Source: Rhizobiales bacterium Y(2018)
Lineage (GTDB): Bacteria > Pseudomonadota > Alphaproteobacteria > Rhizobiales > Aestuariivirgaceae
NCBI GenBank assembly: GCA_005502925.1
Contig: SCPD01000002.1
Location: 310,001-374,000, forward strand
Length of the DNA: 64,000 nt
Direction: 5' to 3'
Below are positions 51,760 to 60,873 of the stretch, piece after piece. Positions within the stretch are counted from its first letter, which is position 1. Every line of letters begins with the position of its first letter. The notes under the pieces are model-generated. The model saw only the letters and a list, made by a program, of their open reading frames with translations. It did not search any database and had not been told where the DNA came from. A program made the translations under genes and the position numbers.

Positions 51760-52941
51760 ATGCCGACCGTGAAGGAAGGAACGTTATCGCGCCGTGCCGT
51801 GCTGAAGAGGGGCGCCGCCACGGCGGCATTGGGCGCTCTCATTCTGGGCCGCCCCGGGCCATACATCGCAGATGCGCAAGCCGCGACGCCGACCCTGCGG
51901 CTCCTGATGTGGCAGCCTTATGCGATCAAGGAGACGATCGCCGCCTTCGAGGACAAGTTCAAAGCGAAATTCGCGCCGACGTTCTTCGACGGCAATTCCG
52001 AAGCCTTCAACAAGCTTAAGGTCGGCGGCACCAGGGATTTCGACATGGTGATGGCCGACGGCTTCTGGCCCCGCCTGTATTTCCGCCAGGGCCTCACCAA
52101 GGGGCTCGATTACGGCAAGATCCCCAATATGAGCGGGGTGTTTGCCGACTTCCATCCCGACAAATTCGTCCTGCTCGCCGACGAGGAGGGCAAGAACAAT
52201 GTCGCGGCGCCTAATTGCTGGGGCGGCTATGGCATCACCATCAACAGCTCGATGATCGCCAAGGAGGATGTCGGCTCGATCGATCTCCTGCTGAACAGCA
52301 AATATACCGGGCATTTCTCCACCAATTCGCGCTTCGAGGAGAATATCGCTCTGATGGGCATCCTCGCCGCGACGAAGCTCGGCACCAAAGACGGCCCGCG
52401 ACCCGATGGCAAGCCGTTCAATCCCTATCAGCTCACCGACGATGAGCTCGCCGAAACCAAACGCCTGCTCATCGAGCAGAAGAAGCTGCTGCTCACCCGC
52501 TATCAGGATTATGACGCGCTCGATCGCCTGATGCGCGCCAAGTCGGTCTGGGCGGCGCCCGAATTCGCCGAGAGCTATCGCAAGCTCACGGTGCTGCGCA
52601 AGGACGGCAAGATCGATTTCGATGTCGAGCACGTGCTGAAACCCAAGGAAGGCGGGCTGGGCTGGGTCGATACCTGGATGGTGAGCGCCGATGCCGACAG
52701 CGAGCGCACTGAGCTCGCCCATGCCTGGATCAATCTCTTCCTCGAAAAGGAGAACTATGTTCGCGTCGTGCGCTCGACCGGCTATGGCGGTGTGGTCGAT
52801 GTGCGCTCTTTGATGACGGAAGACGAGATCGCTCTCTATTTCCAGAACCGCAGCGCCGAAGCGAGCCAGCTCCATATGTTCGACCAGCCGTCGTCGCCGG
52901 AGAAATGGGAGCGCATCTGGTCGGATGTTGAAGCCTCTTAA
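51760..52941 (+). CDS. Spermidine/putrescine-type ABC substrate-binding protein
   Basis: Exported binding protein of 393 residues with a Tat-like leader L-S-R-R-A-V-L-K-R-G-A-A-T-A-A-L-G-A-L. The mature part shows R-L-L-M-W-Q-P-Y, G-G-T-R-D-F-D-M-V-M-A-D-G and N-C-W-G-G-Y-G-I-T, typical of the PotD/PotF-like group. AAGGAGG precedes the start. It heads a four-gene importer operon beside the DeoR-controlled catabolic genes, so the substrate may be the polyol or sugar of that pathway rather than a polyamine. Confidence 0.88.
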   Translation: MPTVKEGTLSRRAVLKRGAATAALGALILGRPGPYIADAQAATPTLRLLMWQPYAIKETIAAFEDKFKAKFAPTFFDGNSEAFNKLKVGGTRDFDMVMADGFWPRLYFRQGLTKGLDYGKIPNMSGVFADFHPDKFVLLADEEGKNNVAAPNCWGGYGITINSSMIAKEDVGSIDLLLNSKYTGHFSTNSRFEENIALMGILAATKLGTKDGPRPDGKPFNPYQLTDDELAETKRLLIEQKKLLLTRYQDYDALDRLMRAKSVWAAPEFAESYRKLTVLRKDGKIDFDVEHVLKPKEGGLGWVDTWMVSADADSERTELAHAWINLFLEKENYVRVVRSTGYGGVVDVRSLMTEDEIALYFQNRSAEASQLHMFDQPSSPEKWERIWSDVEAS

Positions 52942-52972
52942 GATCGATCCACTGCAGGCAACGGGAGAAGCG

Positions 52973-54058
52973 ATGACGAGGGCAGACGACCGGCCGGCAT
53001 CGCTGTCGCTTCAATCCGTCTCGAAGCACTTCGGTCCCGTCAGGGCGGTCGACGGGATCGATCTCGCGATCGGTCAGGACGAGTTCTTCTCGCTTCTGGG
53101 GCCGTCGGGCTCCGGCAAGACGACGATGCTGCGCATCATCGCCGGCCTCGAGCGCCCGACCACGGGCCGCGTCCTGGTGCGCGGCCAGGACGTCACCACC
53201 ATGCCGCCCTATAGACGGCGCATCGGCATGGTGTTCCAGAATTTCCTGCTCTTCCCGCACAAGACGGTCGCCGAGAACATCGTCTTTCCCTTGCGCATGC
53301 AGAATGTGGCGCGTGCCGAGCGCGACGAGCGGCTGCTCTGGGCCATGAAGCTCCTACGGCTCGACGGCCTCGCCGAGCGTTATCCCAACGAGCTTTCGGG
53401 TGGCCAGCAGCAGCGCGTGTCTCTGGCGCGCGGCCTGATCTCCCGGCCGGCGCTTCTTCTCCTCGACGAGCCGCTCGCCAATCTCGATCGCGAATTGCGC
53501 GCCGAGATGGAGGTCGAGATCCGCCGCTATCAGAAAGAGCTCAACATTCCCTTCGTCTATGTGACGCACAATCAGGAAGAAGCCTTGACCATGAGCGATC
53601 GCATCGCGGTCATGCGCAATGGCGTCTTCGAGCAGATCGGTCCGCGCAACGACGTCTACCGGAAGCCCGCCACGGCTTTCGTCGCCGCCTTTGTCGGCCA
53701 GTCGAACCAATTGACGGCGCGCGCCGAGATGGTCGGTCCGGACAGTCTGACGCTGACTTGGCGTGGACATCGGCTGCATTTGCCGCATCCGGGCGGCATC
53801 AAGGCGGGCGATGATGTCCGCTTCTTCATCAAATATGAGGATATCGAAGTGACGCCTGAGCGCACCGCGCCTGGCAATCACGTCGGCGGCCACCTGCGCG
53901 ACATCATCTTCAAGGGCCAGACCGCCAATTACATTGTCAGCCTCGCCGATGGCAGCGAGATCATCGCCAGCGCTTCCTCGCGCGACCAGAAGGTGACGAT
54001 CGGCGAGGCCGTGTCGGTCACCTGGCCGGCGAGCGCCGGCATGTGCTTCAAGACATGA
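52973..54058 (+). CDS. ABC transporter ATP-binding protein (PotA-like)
   Basis: ATPase of 361 residues with Walker A G-P-S-G-S-G-K-T-T, Q-loop V-F-Q-N-F-L-L-F-P, signature L-S-G-G-Q-Q-Q-R-V, Walker B L-L-L-L-D-E-P-L-A-N-L-D and switch V-T-H-N-Q-E-E-A. A TOBE domain follows (about 285-360). ATG 52973 follows GGGAGA; a 16-residue upstream extension is possible. It overlaps the first permease gene by 4 bp. Confidence 0.92.
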   Translation: MTRADDRPASLSLQSVSKHFGPVRAVDGIDLAIGQDEFFSLLGPSGSGKTTMLRIIAGLERPTTGRVLVRGQDVTTMPPYRRRIGMVFQNFLLFPHKTVAENIVFPLRMQNVARAERDERLLWAMKLLRLDGLAERYPNELSGGQQQRVSLARGLISRPALLLLDEPLANLDRELRAEMEVEIRRYQKELNIPFVYVTHNQEEALTMSDRIAVMRNGVFEQIGPRNDVYRKPATAFVAAFVGQSNQLTARAEMVGPDSLTLTWRGHRLHLPHPGGIKAGDDVRFFIKYEDIEVTPERTAPGNHVGGHLRDIIFKGQTANYIVSLADGSEIIASASSRDQKVTIGEAVSVTWPASAGMCFKT

Positions 54059-54915
54059 CGCGCATTCCGCCATTGCTGCTGCTCGCCGGGCCGGGCGTGC
54101 TTTTCATCCTGGTGACCTTGCTGCTGCCGCTTCTGGCGATCTTCATGTTCAGCTTCTGGCGCACCGAGAGTTACGAGCTCTATCCCGACTGGAATCTCGA
54201 CAATTATCGCGTGCTGTTTACTGAAGCGGCCTATCGCACCTTCCTGCTGCGGTCGCTCATCGGCGCCCTGGTGACGTCGCTGCTCTGTCTTCTCTATGCC
54301 TGGCCGGTCGCCTATTTCATCGCCCGCCATGGCGGACGTTACCGCTTGCTGCTGGTGCTGCTGCTGGCGGCCCCTTTCTTCACCGGCGTCATCCTGCGCA
54401 TCGCCGCGCTCCAGGGCATCTTCGGTCCGGGCGGCCTCATCAACATGGCGCTCGGCATATTCGGCCTGCCGCCCATCGCCGCTTTGATGTACACGCCGCT
54501 CGCCGCCACCATCGGCCATGTCTATCTCTTCGTTCCCTTCATGGTGACGGCGATCTATCTGTCGCTGGTCAATTTCAACTTCGACCTGCTCGAGACGGCG
54601 AAGATCAACGGCGCCGGCCCGTGGCGCGCTTTCATCGAGGTGACCTGGCCGCTCAACTGGATCGGTACCGCCATCGGCCTGGCGCTGGTCTTCATTCCCT
54701 GTCTCGCTTCGGCGGTGACGCCGCGTTTCCTCGGCGGCCCCAGCGCCACCTCCTTCGGCATGAGCCTCGGCCAGCAATTCGGCGAGACCGGCACCTGGGC
54801 GCTGGGCTCGGCCATGGGCGTCGTCCTCTTCGCCTTCTCGCTTCTGGTGCTCGCGGTGATGGGCTTCACCGTCAATCTCAAGCGCAGCGGCTTCACCGGC
54901 ATGGGGGCCAGATGA
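54055..54915 (+). CDS. ABC transporter permease (PotB-like)
   Basis: Permease of 286 residues with six hydrophobic helices; the EAA-type loop L-L-E-T-A-K-I-N-G-A-G-P-W-R-A-F-I near 180-196. It begins with M-T-R-I-P-P-L-L-L-L-A-G-P-G-V. Start overlaps the ATPase stop; its end overlaps the next permease start by 4 bp. Confidence 0.9.
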   Translation: MTRIPPLLLLAGPGVLFILVTLLLPLLAIFMFSFWRTESYELYPDWNLDNYRVLFTEAAYRTFLLRSLIGALVTSLLCLLYAWPVAYFIARHGGRYRLLLVLLLAAPFFTGVILRIAALQGIFGPGGLINMALGIFGLPPIAALMYTPLAATIGHVYLFVPFMVTAIYLSLVNFNFDLLETAKINGAGPWRAFIEVTWPLNWIGTAIGLALVFIPCLASAVTPRFLGGPSATSFGMSLGQQFGETGTWALGSAMGVVLFAFSLLVLAVMGFTVNLKRSGFTGMGAR

Positions 54916-55733
54916 CCTCGGTCGGCGATCGGGCGGAGGGCTGGCGGCGGCTCGCGATGAGCGTCCTGCTCGGCCTCCTCTATGTGTTCCTCTATGCGCC
55001 AATCTTGTTCGTCATCTATGCCTCTTTCTCCGAGGACATCGTCTGGCCGTTCCCGCCGTCCTTCACCACCGACGCCTATGCCGAGCTCTTCGATAATTCG
55101 CTTTATTCCGATGCGCTCAAGAACAGCCTCATCATCGGCCTGGGCAGCGGCATTCTTTCGACTCTCTTCGCCACCGCCGGGGTCATCGGTGTCCTGCGTT
55201 TTCCCTCGCGCCGCCGCGCGCTGATCCTGATCGCCTTTCTGGCGCCGCTTTTCGTGGCGGAGCTCCTGATCGGCATTTCCTCGCTCGCCTTCAATGCCCG
55301 CCTGCTTGGGCTTCCAGGCAATCTCTTTTCGGCCATTGCCGCCAATGCGGTGGAGGGCACCGCCTTCGCCTTTCTCATCGTGCTCGCCCAGTTGGTGCGT
55401 TATGACTGGCAGATGGATGATGCCGCCATGGTGTTCGGCGCGAGTCCCTTGCGCTGCTTCTGGGAAGTGACGTTGCCAGCCATCTGGCCAAGTCTCTTCG
55501 GAGCTTTCCTCATCAGTTTCATCCTCGCCTTCAACAATCTCGAGATTTCCTTCTACAATCTGGGCGCCATCCCGACCTTGCCGTCGGTCGCCTGGGGCTC
55601 GCTGCGCTTTGGTCTCGGCCCCGAGCTGTTTGCGCTCGCCGCTCTCACCAACGGCCTGGTCTTCGCCGTCTTCGCGCTGATGTATGTCCTGATGCGCACC
55701 GGTATCGTCAAATTCGGCTATCGCGGCGTGTAG
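54912..55733 (+). CDS. ABC transporter permease (PotC-like)
   Basis: Permease of 273 residues with about six helices. L-Y-A-P-I-L-F-V-I-Y-A-S-F near 24-38 is typical of PotC-like subunits and the EAA-type loop D-D-A-A-M-V-F-G-A-S-P-L-R-C-F lies near 172. The ATG at 54912 (M-T-S-V-G-D-R) overlaps the previous stop; a longer frame starting at 54621 lies inside the upstream permease gene and is rejected. Confidence 0.9.
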   Translation: MTSVGDRAEGWRRLAMSVLLGLLYVFLYAPILFVIYASFSEDIVWPFPPSFTTDAYAELFDNSLYSDALKNSLIIGLGSGILSTLFATAGVIGVLRFPSRRRALILIAFLAPLFVAELLIGISSLAFNARLLGLPGNLFSAIAANAVEGTAFAFLIVLAQLVRYDWQMDDAAMVFGASPLRCFWEVTLPAIWPSLFGAFLISFILAFNNLEISFYNLGAIPTLPSVAWGSLRFGLGPELFALAALTNGLVFAVFALMYVLMRTGIVKFGYRGV

Positions 55734-55814
55734 CCGCCATCTATGTCCCCTCTGTTGACCGTTTTGCGAAGAGCGGTGAAAACTGTCGGCTGCGCCGAAT
55801 AGGAGACTTTCCAG

Positions 55815-56597
55815 ATGCGACCTGCAGACCGCCGCAGCAAGATTCTCGAGCTCGTTCAGCAATCCGCCCGCGTGACGGTGGACGAGCTGGCGGAAGGTCT
55901 CGACATCTCACGCGAGACGGTGCGGCGCGATCTGGTTCTGCTCTCCGAGCAGGGACTCTTGCGTAAATTCCACGGCGGGGCGACGACGGCGCCCGCCACC
56001 CAGTCGGCGAATGAGAGCCCGCTCGACGAGCGCCGCGCCACCGCAAGGCTGGAGAAGATCCGCATCGGAAAGCGCGCGGCGAAGTTGTTCCAGCCGGGCG
56101 ACAGCCTTCTCGTCAATTGCGGGACGACGACCATCTTCTTCGCCGAGCAGCTGGCGCAGCACGGACCGTTCACCGTCATCACCAATGCGACGCCGGTGGC
56201 GGCCGAGATGTGGAAGGCGCCGCAGCGCGGCCCCGTCTATCTGATGGGCGGCAGCTATTTCGGCGATGCCTTCGAGACGCTGGGCGCGCAAGTGGTGGAG
56301 CAGATCCAGAAGGTCCATGCCGACCATGCGGTGCTGGCGGTGGGCAGTATCAGCTCGACCGGCAAGATCATGGATTATAGCGTGGACGAGGCCCATGTGG
56401 CACGCGCCATGACGGAGAGCGCCAGAAGCATCACGGTCCTGGCGGACTCGAGCAAGCTCAACCGCAATGCGCTCCTCCAGATCTGCGGACCGGAGCGGAT
56501 CGACCGCCTCGTGACCGACAAGCCCGTCGAGGCGGCGCTCGCAAGCGTCCTCAAGCTTGCCGGCGTCGAGATCATCGTGGCGGACGAAGAGGCTTAG
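55815..56597 (+). CDS. DeoR-family transcriptional regulator (second)
   Basis: Regulator of 260 residues with N-terminal HTH (V-T-V-D-E-L-A-E-G-L-D-I-S-R-E-T-V-R-R-D-L at 20-40) and a sensor domain with N-C-G-T-T-T near 101, the phosphate-binding loop. AGGAG lies before ATG 55815. It is 82 bp after the previous permease and upstream of a second ABC importer plus phosphohydrolase, which it probably controls. It is only distantly similar to the first DeoR. Confidence 0.9.
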   Translation: MRPADRRSKILELVQQSARVTVDELAEGLDISRETVRRDLVLLSEQGLLRKFHGGATTAPATQSANESPLDERRATARLEKIRIGKRAAKLFQPGDSLLVNCGTTTIFFAEQLAQHGPFTVITNATPVAAEMWKAPQRGPVYLMGGSYFGDAFETLGAQVVEQIQKVHADHAVLAVGSISSTGKIMDYSVDEAHVARAMTESARSITVLADSSKLNRNALLQICGPERIDRLVTDKPVEAALASVLKLAGVEIIVADEEA

Positions 56598-56671
56598 TTC
56601 CTCCCCATCCAAGGAAATGCGCAGTCCTGACCAAGGAATAATGTCCGAACAGCCATTGTCGTCAAATATTC

Positions 56672-56722
56672 ATGACTGAATAGTCATTTTGAATTGACAG
56701 ATTGCCCGTTTGGGCATTTTAT
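56672..56722 (+). promoter_or_regulatory. Candidate promoter with two palindromic operators
   Basis: Palindromes ATGACT-GAAT-AGTCAT (56672-56687) and TGCCC-GTTT-GGGCA (56703-56716) flank a possible -35 TTGACA (56694-56699) spaced 17 bp from TTTTAT (56717-56722). The second palindrome sits between -35 and -10, where a repressor such as the upstream DeoR protein would block transcription. Confidence 0.5.
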
Positions 56723-56729
56723 CGGTGTG

Positions 56730-57027
56730 TGCAGGGCGCGCTGCATGCGGTGGCCAATTCGTCGCCAGCTCAAGGGGAAGCCTTAAACTTTGCGCGCGGG
56801 TGGATTTAAGCGTTCGTGACTTTTTCTCCGGCTGCCCACTTGCCGGAGATTGATCCCAATTGCCTGCCGGGCTTTGTTCAACGCCCTCCCTGGCTCGGCA
56901 GGTGATTGGCGAACGCTCGACTCCTGCCATTTTGCGGCCCGCAAGGTCCGCCGTCACCAAACCCACATGCAACTGACATGCGGGTCGCAAATAGGGTTCG
57001 CCGTACCGTCAACCGGAGTCACTCAAG
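56730..57027 (+). promoter_or_regulatory. Long, structured leader of the second ABC importer
   Basis: About 300 bp without a gene. Inverted repeats visible: CTCCGGC (56826-56832) with GCCGGAG (56842-56848), and CCTGCCG (56863-56869) with CGGCAGG (56896-56902). This suggests a folded 5' leader. No known riboswitch signature such as the TPP CTGAGA was recognised. Confidence 0.4.
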
Positions 57028-58086
57028 ATGCTGATCACACGCAGGACCACACTTCTCGGACTTCTCTCGACGACCAGCCTCGCTTTCCTTCCCACGCCGG
57101 CCGGTGCCCAGACACTCGCCGAACTGGAAGAGGCGGCGCGCAAGGAAGGTGAAATCGTCAGTCTCGGCTGTCCCGACGATTGGGCCAATTGGGGCGCCCA
57201 ATGGAAGGGCATCATGGCCAAATACGGTGTCAAGCACACCGACACCGATATGAGCAGCGCCGAGGAGTTGCAGAAATTCGAAGCCGAGAAGGCCAATGCC
57301 TCGGCCGACTTCGGCGAGATCGGCATTGAATTCGGACCGATCGCAGCGAAGAAGGGCATCAGCCAGCCTTATAAGCCGACCAACTGGGAGAAGATCCCGG
57401 CCTGGGCCAAGGATGAGGAAGGTCACTGGATGCTGGGTTATACCGGCACGATCTCCTTCATCGTCTCCAAGAAGGTCGCCAAGCCGCCCAAGACCTGGAG
57501 CGATCTCGCCTCGGGCGATTACAAGGTGGCGGTGGGCGACGTCGGCAAGGCGGCACAATCCAACGCGCTGGTGCTGGCGGCGGCGATCGCCCTCGGCGGC
57601 GGCGAGGAGAACCTGCAGCCGGCCCTCGACCTCTTCGCCAAGCTTGCCGAGCAGAAGCGCCTCCTCACCATAGGCGCCAATCCCGGCAATATGGAGAAGG
57701 GTGAGATCGAGGTCGGCATCGTGTGGGATTTCAACGCGCTCAACTACCGCAATCTTGTCGGCAAGGACAAATTCGACGTGTGGATCCCCTCGGAAGGTTC
57801 GGTGATCAGTGGTTACACGACGACGATCAACGCCTACAGCAAGCGGCCGAACATCGCCAAGATGACGCGCGAGTTCATCTTCTCGGAAGAGGGACAGATC
57901 AATTTCGCCCGCGGCTTCGCGCGGCCGATCCTCCTCGATCACATCACGCTGCCGCCCGATGCGGCGGAAAATGTTCTGCCTAAGGAGCAATATGCCAAGG
58001 CGCGGCCGGTCAATTCCGCGCTGTGGATGGACGCGGCCAAGCAGCTCGGACGTGCCTGGCAGGACCAGGTGCTGTCGAAGATGTAG
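57028..58086 (+). CDS. ABC transporter substrate-binding protein (Fe3+/AEP-like group)
   Basis: Exported protein of 352 residues with signal peptide T-T-L-L-G-L-L-S-T-T-S-L-A-F-L-P-T-P-A-G-A. The mature part has E-G-E-I-V-S-L-G-C-P-D-D, G-Y-T-G-T-I-S-F-I-V near 140 and Q-I-N-F-A-R-G-F-A-R-P-I near 295, resembling the family that carries Fe3+, thiamine or 2-aminoethylphosphonate. With the downstream phosphonate-monoester-hydrolase-like gene, an organic phosphonate or phosphodiester is a plausible ligand. GGAG lies 11 bp before the start. Confidence 0.82.
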   Translation: MLITRRTTLLGLLSTTSLAFLPTPAGAQTLAELEEAARKEGEIVSLGCPDDWANWGAQWKGIMAKYGVKHTDTDMSSAEELQKFEAEKANASADFGEIGIEFGPIAAKKGISQPYKPTNWEKIPAWAKDEEGHWMLGYTGTISFIVSKKVAKPPKTWSDLASGDYKVAVGDVGKAAQSNALVLAAAIALGGGEENLQPALDLFAKLAEQKRLLTIGANPGNMEKGEIEVGIVWDFNALNYRNLVGKDKFDVWIPSEGSVISGYTTTINAYSKRPNIAKMTREFIFSEEGQINFARGFARPILLDHITLPPDAAENVLPKEQYAKARPVNSALWMDAAKQLGRAWQDQVLSKM

Positions 58087-58163
58087 CGCTCAGCGCCGCG
58101 ATGAGTCTGGTAGTTCGGCACGGAGTGGGTGAGGGGATGGAACGATTTTTGGTCGTCCGGCCA

Positions 58164-58206
58164 CCTCACCCTCACTTGTCAGACTCCGCCTCTCCCGCGG
58201 GTGAGG
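58164..58206. repeat. Inverted repeat CCTCACCC/GGGTGAGG before the permease gene
   Basis: 8-bp arms at 58164-58171 and 58199-58206 in the 127-bp gap between the binding protein and the permease. It is probably a dispersed palindrome that separates the two expression levels. Confidence 0.4.
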
Positions 58207-58213
58207 CGCGGGC

Positions 58214-59056
58214 ATGATCGACATATCGGCACGGACGCGGATCCTGGCATGGCTCGCGGCCATGCCTTTCCTCGTCGTCGTCCTCATGTTCGAGATCGCG
58301 CCCCTGCTGGCGGTCGCCGCCAACAGCATCCAGACCGAAACGAATTTCTCGCTCTCCAACTATGGCGAGATCCTTACCAGCAGGTTTTATCTCGGTTCCT
58401 TCAAGGTGAGCTTTCTCATTTCGATCGCCACCGCGCTGATCGGCCTCGGCGTCGGCCTCCCCGCCGCGGTACTCCTCAAGCGCATGCCGGGACGGGTGCA
58501 GCAATTCGTCGTCATCTGCTCCAATATCGGGGCCAATTTCACCGGATTCCCGCTCGCTTTTTCCTTCGTCATCATGCTGGGGGTGAGCGGCTCCTTCACG
58601 CTGCTGCTGCAGCGGTTCGGTCTCCTCGAGAACTTCAACATCTATTCGACCTCAGGCCTCGTCATCGCCTATTCCTACTTCCAGATCCTGTTCGCGATCC
58701 TCCTGGTGCTGCCGAGCCTCGCCGCCATCACCGCCGAGATCGAGGAGGCGGCGCATCTGGTGGGCGCCAGCCGCTTCGCCTTCTGGCGGCGCATCGGGCT
58801 CCCCATTCTGGCACCGAGCCTCCTCGGGACCTTCCTCCTTCTCTTCGCCAATGCCATGGGCACATATGCCACCGCCTGGGCGCTGGTCGGCGGCAGCGCC
58901 AATGTCGTCACCATCCGCATCGGCGAGCTTACTGCGGGCGATGTGTTCTCCGATCCCTATCTCGCCGACGCGCTGGCGATGCTGCTGGTGGTGAGCCTCA
59001 TCCTGCCGATCGTCGTCGAGCAGATGCTGGCGAAAACCAAAGACAGGGATCGGTGA
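58214..59056 (+). CDS. ABC transporter permease (first, Fe/AEP-type)
   Basis: Permease of 280 residues with six helices and the EAA-type loop I-E-E-A-A-H-L-V-G-A-S-R-F-A-F-W-R-R near 177. N-terminus M-I-D-I-S-A-R-T-R-I-L-A-W. It is 6 bp before the second permease gene. Confidence 0.88.
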   Translation: MIDISARTRILAWLAAMPFLVVVLMFEIAPLLAVAANSIQTETNFSLSNYGEILTSRFYLGSFKVSFLISIATALIGLGVGLPAAVLLKRMPGRVQQFVVICSNIGANFTGFPLAFSFVIMLGVSGSFTLLLQRFGLLENFNIYSTSGLVIAYSYFQILFAILLVLPSLAAITAEIEEAAHLVGASRFAFWRRIGLPILAPSLLGTFLLLFANAMGTYATAWALVGGSANVVTIRIGELTAGDVFSDPYLADALAMLLVVSLILPIVVEQMLAKTKDRDR

Positions 59057-59062
59057 CGCCGC

Positions 59063-59854
59063 ATGCATGAGCGCAGCACAAGGGACTGGATCTGGGTGGG
59101 GCTGCTCGGCTGCCTCCAGCTTCTTCCCATCGTCGCCGTCTTCCTCAACTCCGTCGCCGTCGACTGGGCCGGCACGATCCTGCCCGACGGCTACACGCTG
59201 GCCCATGTCCAGAACATCCTCAAGGACCCGCGCTTCCTGCTGTCGATCCAGAACTCGCTCATCGTCGGCTTCGGCTCGCTCCTGGTGACACCGTTCATCG
59301 TGGTGCCGGCGATCCTGGTGGCGCATTGCTACTTCCCGACGCTGGACAAGTATCTGGCGGGGCTGGTGATCCTGCCCTATGCGGTGCCGGGCATCGTGCT
59401 GGCGCTCGGCCTCCTGCGCATCTATTCCGGCAATTACGGCATTGTGCTCAACGGTTCGCCCTGGATCCTGATCTTTGGCTACATGCCGCTCGCCGCGCCG
59501 CTCTATTACGTGCCGATCAAGAACAACCTGCGTGCCTTGCGGGTGACCGAGCTCTTCGAGGCGGGGCGGCTCCTCGGCGCATCCGATGCCCTGATCCTGT
59601 GGCGGGTCGTCCTGCCCTGCGTGAAGCAGGGGCTCATCATCGGGCTGGTGATGAACTTCACGCTGGCGATCAGCGATTTCGTCTATGCCAATCTGCTGGT
59701 CGGGGGCCATTTCCCGACCCTGCAGATCTTCATGGGCGTGCTCACCGGCGGCAGCGGCCGCAAATTGAGCGTGCTCATCACCACCTATTTCGTCGTCATC
59801 TTCGTGGCGACGGCCATCGTCGTGTGGGTGACATCGCGGAGAAGCGAAGCATGA
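59063..59854 (+). CDS. ABC transporter permease (second, Fe/AEP-type)
   Basis: Permease of 263 residues with about six helices and the EAA-type loop L-F-E-A-G-R-L-L-G-A-S-D-A-L-I-L-W near 165. Its stop overlaps the ATPase start (ATGA). Confidence 0.88.
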   Translation: MHERSTRDWIWVGLLGCLQLLPIVAVFLNSVAVDWAGTILPDGYTLAHVQNILKDPRFLLSIQNSLIVGFGSLLVTPFIVVPAILVAHCYFPTLDKYLAGLVILPYAVPGIVLALGLLRIYSGNYGIVLNGSPWILIFGYMPLAAPLYYVPIKNNLRALRVTELFEAGRLLGASDALILWRVVLPCVKQGLIIGLVMNFTLAISDFVYANLLVGGHFPTLQIFMGVLTGGSGRKLSVLITTYFVVIFVATAIVVWVTSRRSEA

Positions 59855-60873
59855 GTTATGTCGAGATCCGGGAGCTCACTAAGCGATTCGATACGACCAC
59901 CGTGTTCGAGAACATCAATCTCGACGTCGATGAAGGCAAGATCTGCGTGCTGGTCGGCCCCTCGGGCTGCGGCAAGACCACGTTGCTGCGCGCCGTGGCC
60001 GGCCTCACCCAGCCCGACAGCGGAATGATCAGGCTCGACCAGCGCGACGTGACGAAAGTCGAAGCCAAGAACCGCGGCGTCGGCATGGTGTTCCAGCATT
60101 ATGCGCTCTTCCCCAACATGACGGTGGAGCAGAATCTCGCTTTCGGTCTCGAGCAGAAGAAGCTGCCCAGGCCGGAAATCCGAAAGAAGGTCGACGGCGT
60201 TATCGAGCTGATGGGGCTCGGTCCGCGCGCCAAGGCGAGACCCGCGGCGCTGTCCGGCGGGCAGAAGCAGCGCGTGGCGCTGGCCCGCGCCTTGGTGCTC
60301 GAGCCCAAGCTGCTCCTTCTGGACGAGCCACTCTCGGCGCTCGATGCGCAGATCCGCAAGCGCTTGCGTGACGAATTGAAACGGCTGCAGCATGATGTGG
60401 GCTTCACGGCGATCTTCGTGACCCACGACCAGGAAGAGGCGCTGATGCTGGGCGATCAGGTGGCGATCATGCAGGCGGGGCGCTTCGTGCAGATCGGCGC
60501 GCCGGCCGAGATCTACAACCGCCCGGCCAATCTGGCGGTCGCCAACTTCGTCGGTGACTTCAATATCTTCGATCCTGGGACGGTGAAGCGCCTGTTCGCT
60601 GCCGTCACTGAAACCTCCTGGGCGGTGCGGCCCGAAGCGATCGACATCGCGCCGGCGGATCGCAAGCCGGTGATCAACGGCACGGCGGTCGAGACGGAGG
60701 TCACGGTGACGGCGGTGCAGATACTGGGCGCCATGGTGCGGCACTATACCAGGGCGCAGGACGTCACGATCAAGGTCGATCTCCTGAACAAGCCGGACCA
60801 GCGCCTGTTCCAGATCGGCGAGAAGGCCCGCATATCCATCGCCAAAAACGCCATAGCCGAGATGAACGAATGA
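59851..60873 (+). CDS. ABC transporter ATP-binding protein
   Basis: ATPase of 340 residues with Walker A G-P-S-G-C-G-K-T-T, signature L-S-G-G-Q-K-Q-R-V, Walker B L-L-L-L-D-E-P-L-S-A-L-D and switch V-T-H-D-Q-E-E-A, then a TOBE-like C-terminal domain. ATG 59851 gives M-S-Y-V-E-I-R-E-L; a frame starting at 59326 lies inside the permease gene and is rejected. It overlaps the sulfatase start by 4 bp. Confidence 0.92.
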   Translation: MSYVEIRELTKRFDTTTVFENINLDVDEGKICVLVGPSGCGKTTLLRAVAGLTQPDSGMIRLDQRDVTKVEAKNRGVGMVFQHYALFPNMTVEQNLAFGLEQKKLPRPEIRKKVDGVIELMGLGPRAKARPAALSGGQKQRVALARALVLEPKLLLLDEPLSALDAQIRKRLRDELKRLQHDVGFTAIFVTHDQEEALMLGDQVAIMQAGRFVQIGAPAEIYNRPANLAVANFVGDFNIFDPGTVKRLFAAVTETSWAVRPEAIDIAPADRKPVINGTAVETEVTVTAVQILGAMVRHYTRAQDVTIKVDLLNKPDQRLFQIGEKARISIAKNAIAEMNE

